DNA from: an uncultured Gemmatimonadota bacterium
GTDB taxonomy: Bacteria > Gemmatimonadota > Gemmatimonadetes > Gemmatimonadales > Gemmatimonadaceae
DNA: 22,596 nt
Direction of reading: 5' to 3'
Assembly (NCBI GenBank): GCA_946479895.1
Contig: CAMLHT010000027.1
Location: 1 to 22,596, forward strand
Of this stretch, positions 22,423 to 22,596 are shown in pieces (within the stretch, counting starts at the first letter, position 1; the number at the start of each line of letters is the position of its first letter). The notes under the pieces were generated by a model, which was given only the letters and a program-made list of their open reading frames with translations, made no database searches and was not told the DNA's origin. A program made the translations under genes and the position numbers.

Positions 22423-22596
22423 ACGGTTCGGCTGAGACGAGCCGAACAAAGGCACGATATGCGCCAAAAGAGGTCGGGCTCCGACTCTAGTCGCTCGGAG
22501 GTATGGAAGGGGACACGCGGGGCAGACGGGTGCCGCGGTGTCGGGGGTGGGGGGAAACCAGTGTACCCCGACGCGGGCAGCGCGGGCGACCTCTGG

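Noticed and set aside
22423..22467. TTG start 45 nt upstream for the kinase-like/Omp85 gene
   Set aside because: ATG 22422 places the signal peptide at the N-terminus; the extra residues would bury it.

Overview
The window is high-GC DNA with the coding style of a Gram-negative soil or freshwater bacterium. Gemmatimonadota is the best fit and Acidobacteriota the main alternative. This rests on recognised families, not on a marker gene: a very large stand-alone FtsX/MacB-type permease (ADOP type), a DUF2911 protein, a Tat-exported aldo/keto reductase relative, lipobox proteins, and an Omp85-type barrel fused to a kinase-like domain. No rRNA, tRNA, CRISPR array, phage gene or recognised insertion sequence is visible.

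Left part (1-5751). A small Cys-rich protein with two zinc-ribbon-like motifs, possibly cut by the window edge, is followed by a two-component system on the minus strand (histidine kinase then OmpR-type regulator, 4-nt ATGA overlap). Divergent from the kinase, an ATP:ADP-antiporter-like (Tlc/NTT-type) membrane protein is coupled by another ATGA overlap to a Tat-exported protein. That protein keeps the aldo/keto reductase scaffold but has lost three of the four catalytic residues and carries an extra C-terminal beta domain.

Middle (5794-14700). An 834-aa ADOP permease is followed by a compact element: a small four-helix-bundle (S23/23S-intervening-sequence family) gene flanked by two arrays of a 13-bp repeat in opposite orientation. 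Next come a minus-strand pair (DUF2911 protein then luciferase-like flavin oxidoreductase), a divergent branched-chain aminotransferase (ilvE), a small unknown protein and a lipoprotein gamma-glutamyltransferase. The 700-bp gap 13989-14700 has no credible gene. It holds a 23-bp x 5 tandem array, a roughly 335-bp structure bounded by perfect 25-bp inverted repeats, 8-bp microrepeats and C-rich low-complexity DNA.

Right part (14701-22596), the most interesting region. On the plus strand, a DUF4956 membrane protein overlaps polyphosphate kinase 1 by 14 nt. Convergent to them is a tight minus-strand operon: (a) a 918-aa protein with a signal peptide, a kinase-like domain with D-R-x-x-D-N and D-x-D motifs, an Asp/Gly-rich beta segment and a C-terminal Omp85-type barrel; (b) a calcineurin-like metallophosphoesterase lipoprotein whose GTG start directly follows the stop of (a); (c) a putative small outer-membrane barrel joined by an ATGA overlap. 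As I recall, Bacteroidota encode the phosphoesterase, kinase-like and Omp85 modules as one polypeptide; here they are split but still adjacent. With polyphosphate synthesis next door, this is the best candidate for an undescribed envelope phospho-transfer/phosphohydrolase system. Any link to polyphosphate is inference from position only.
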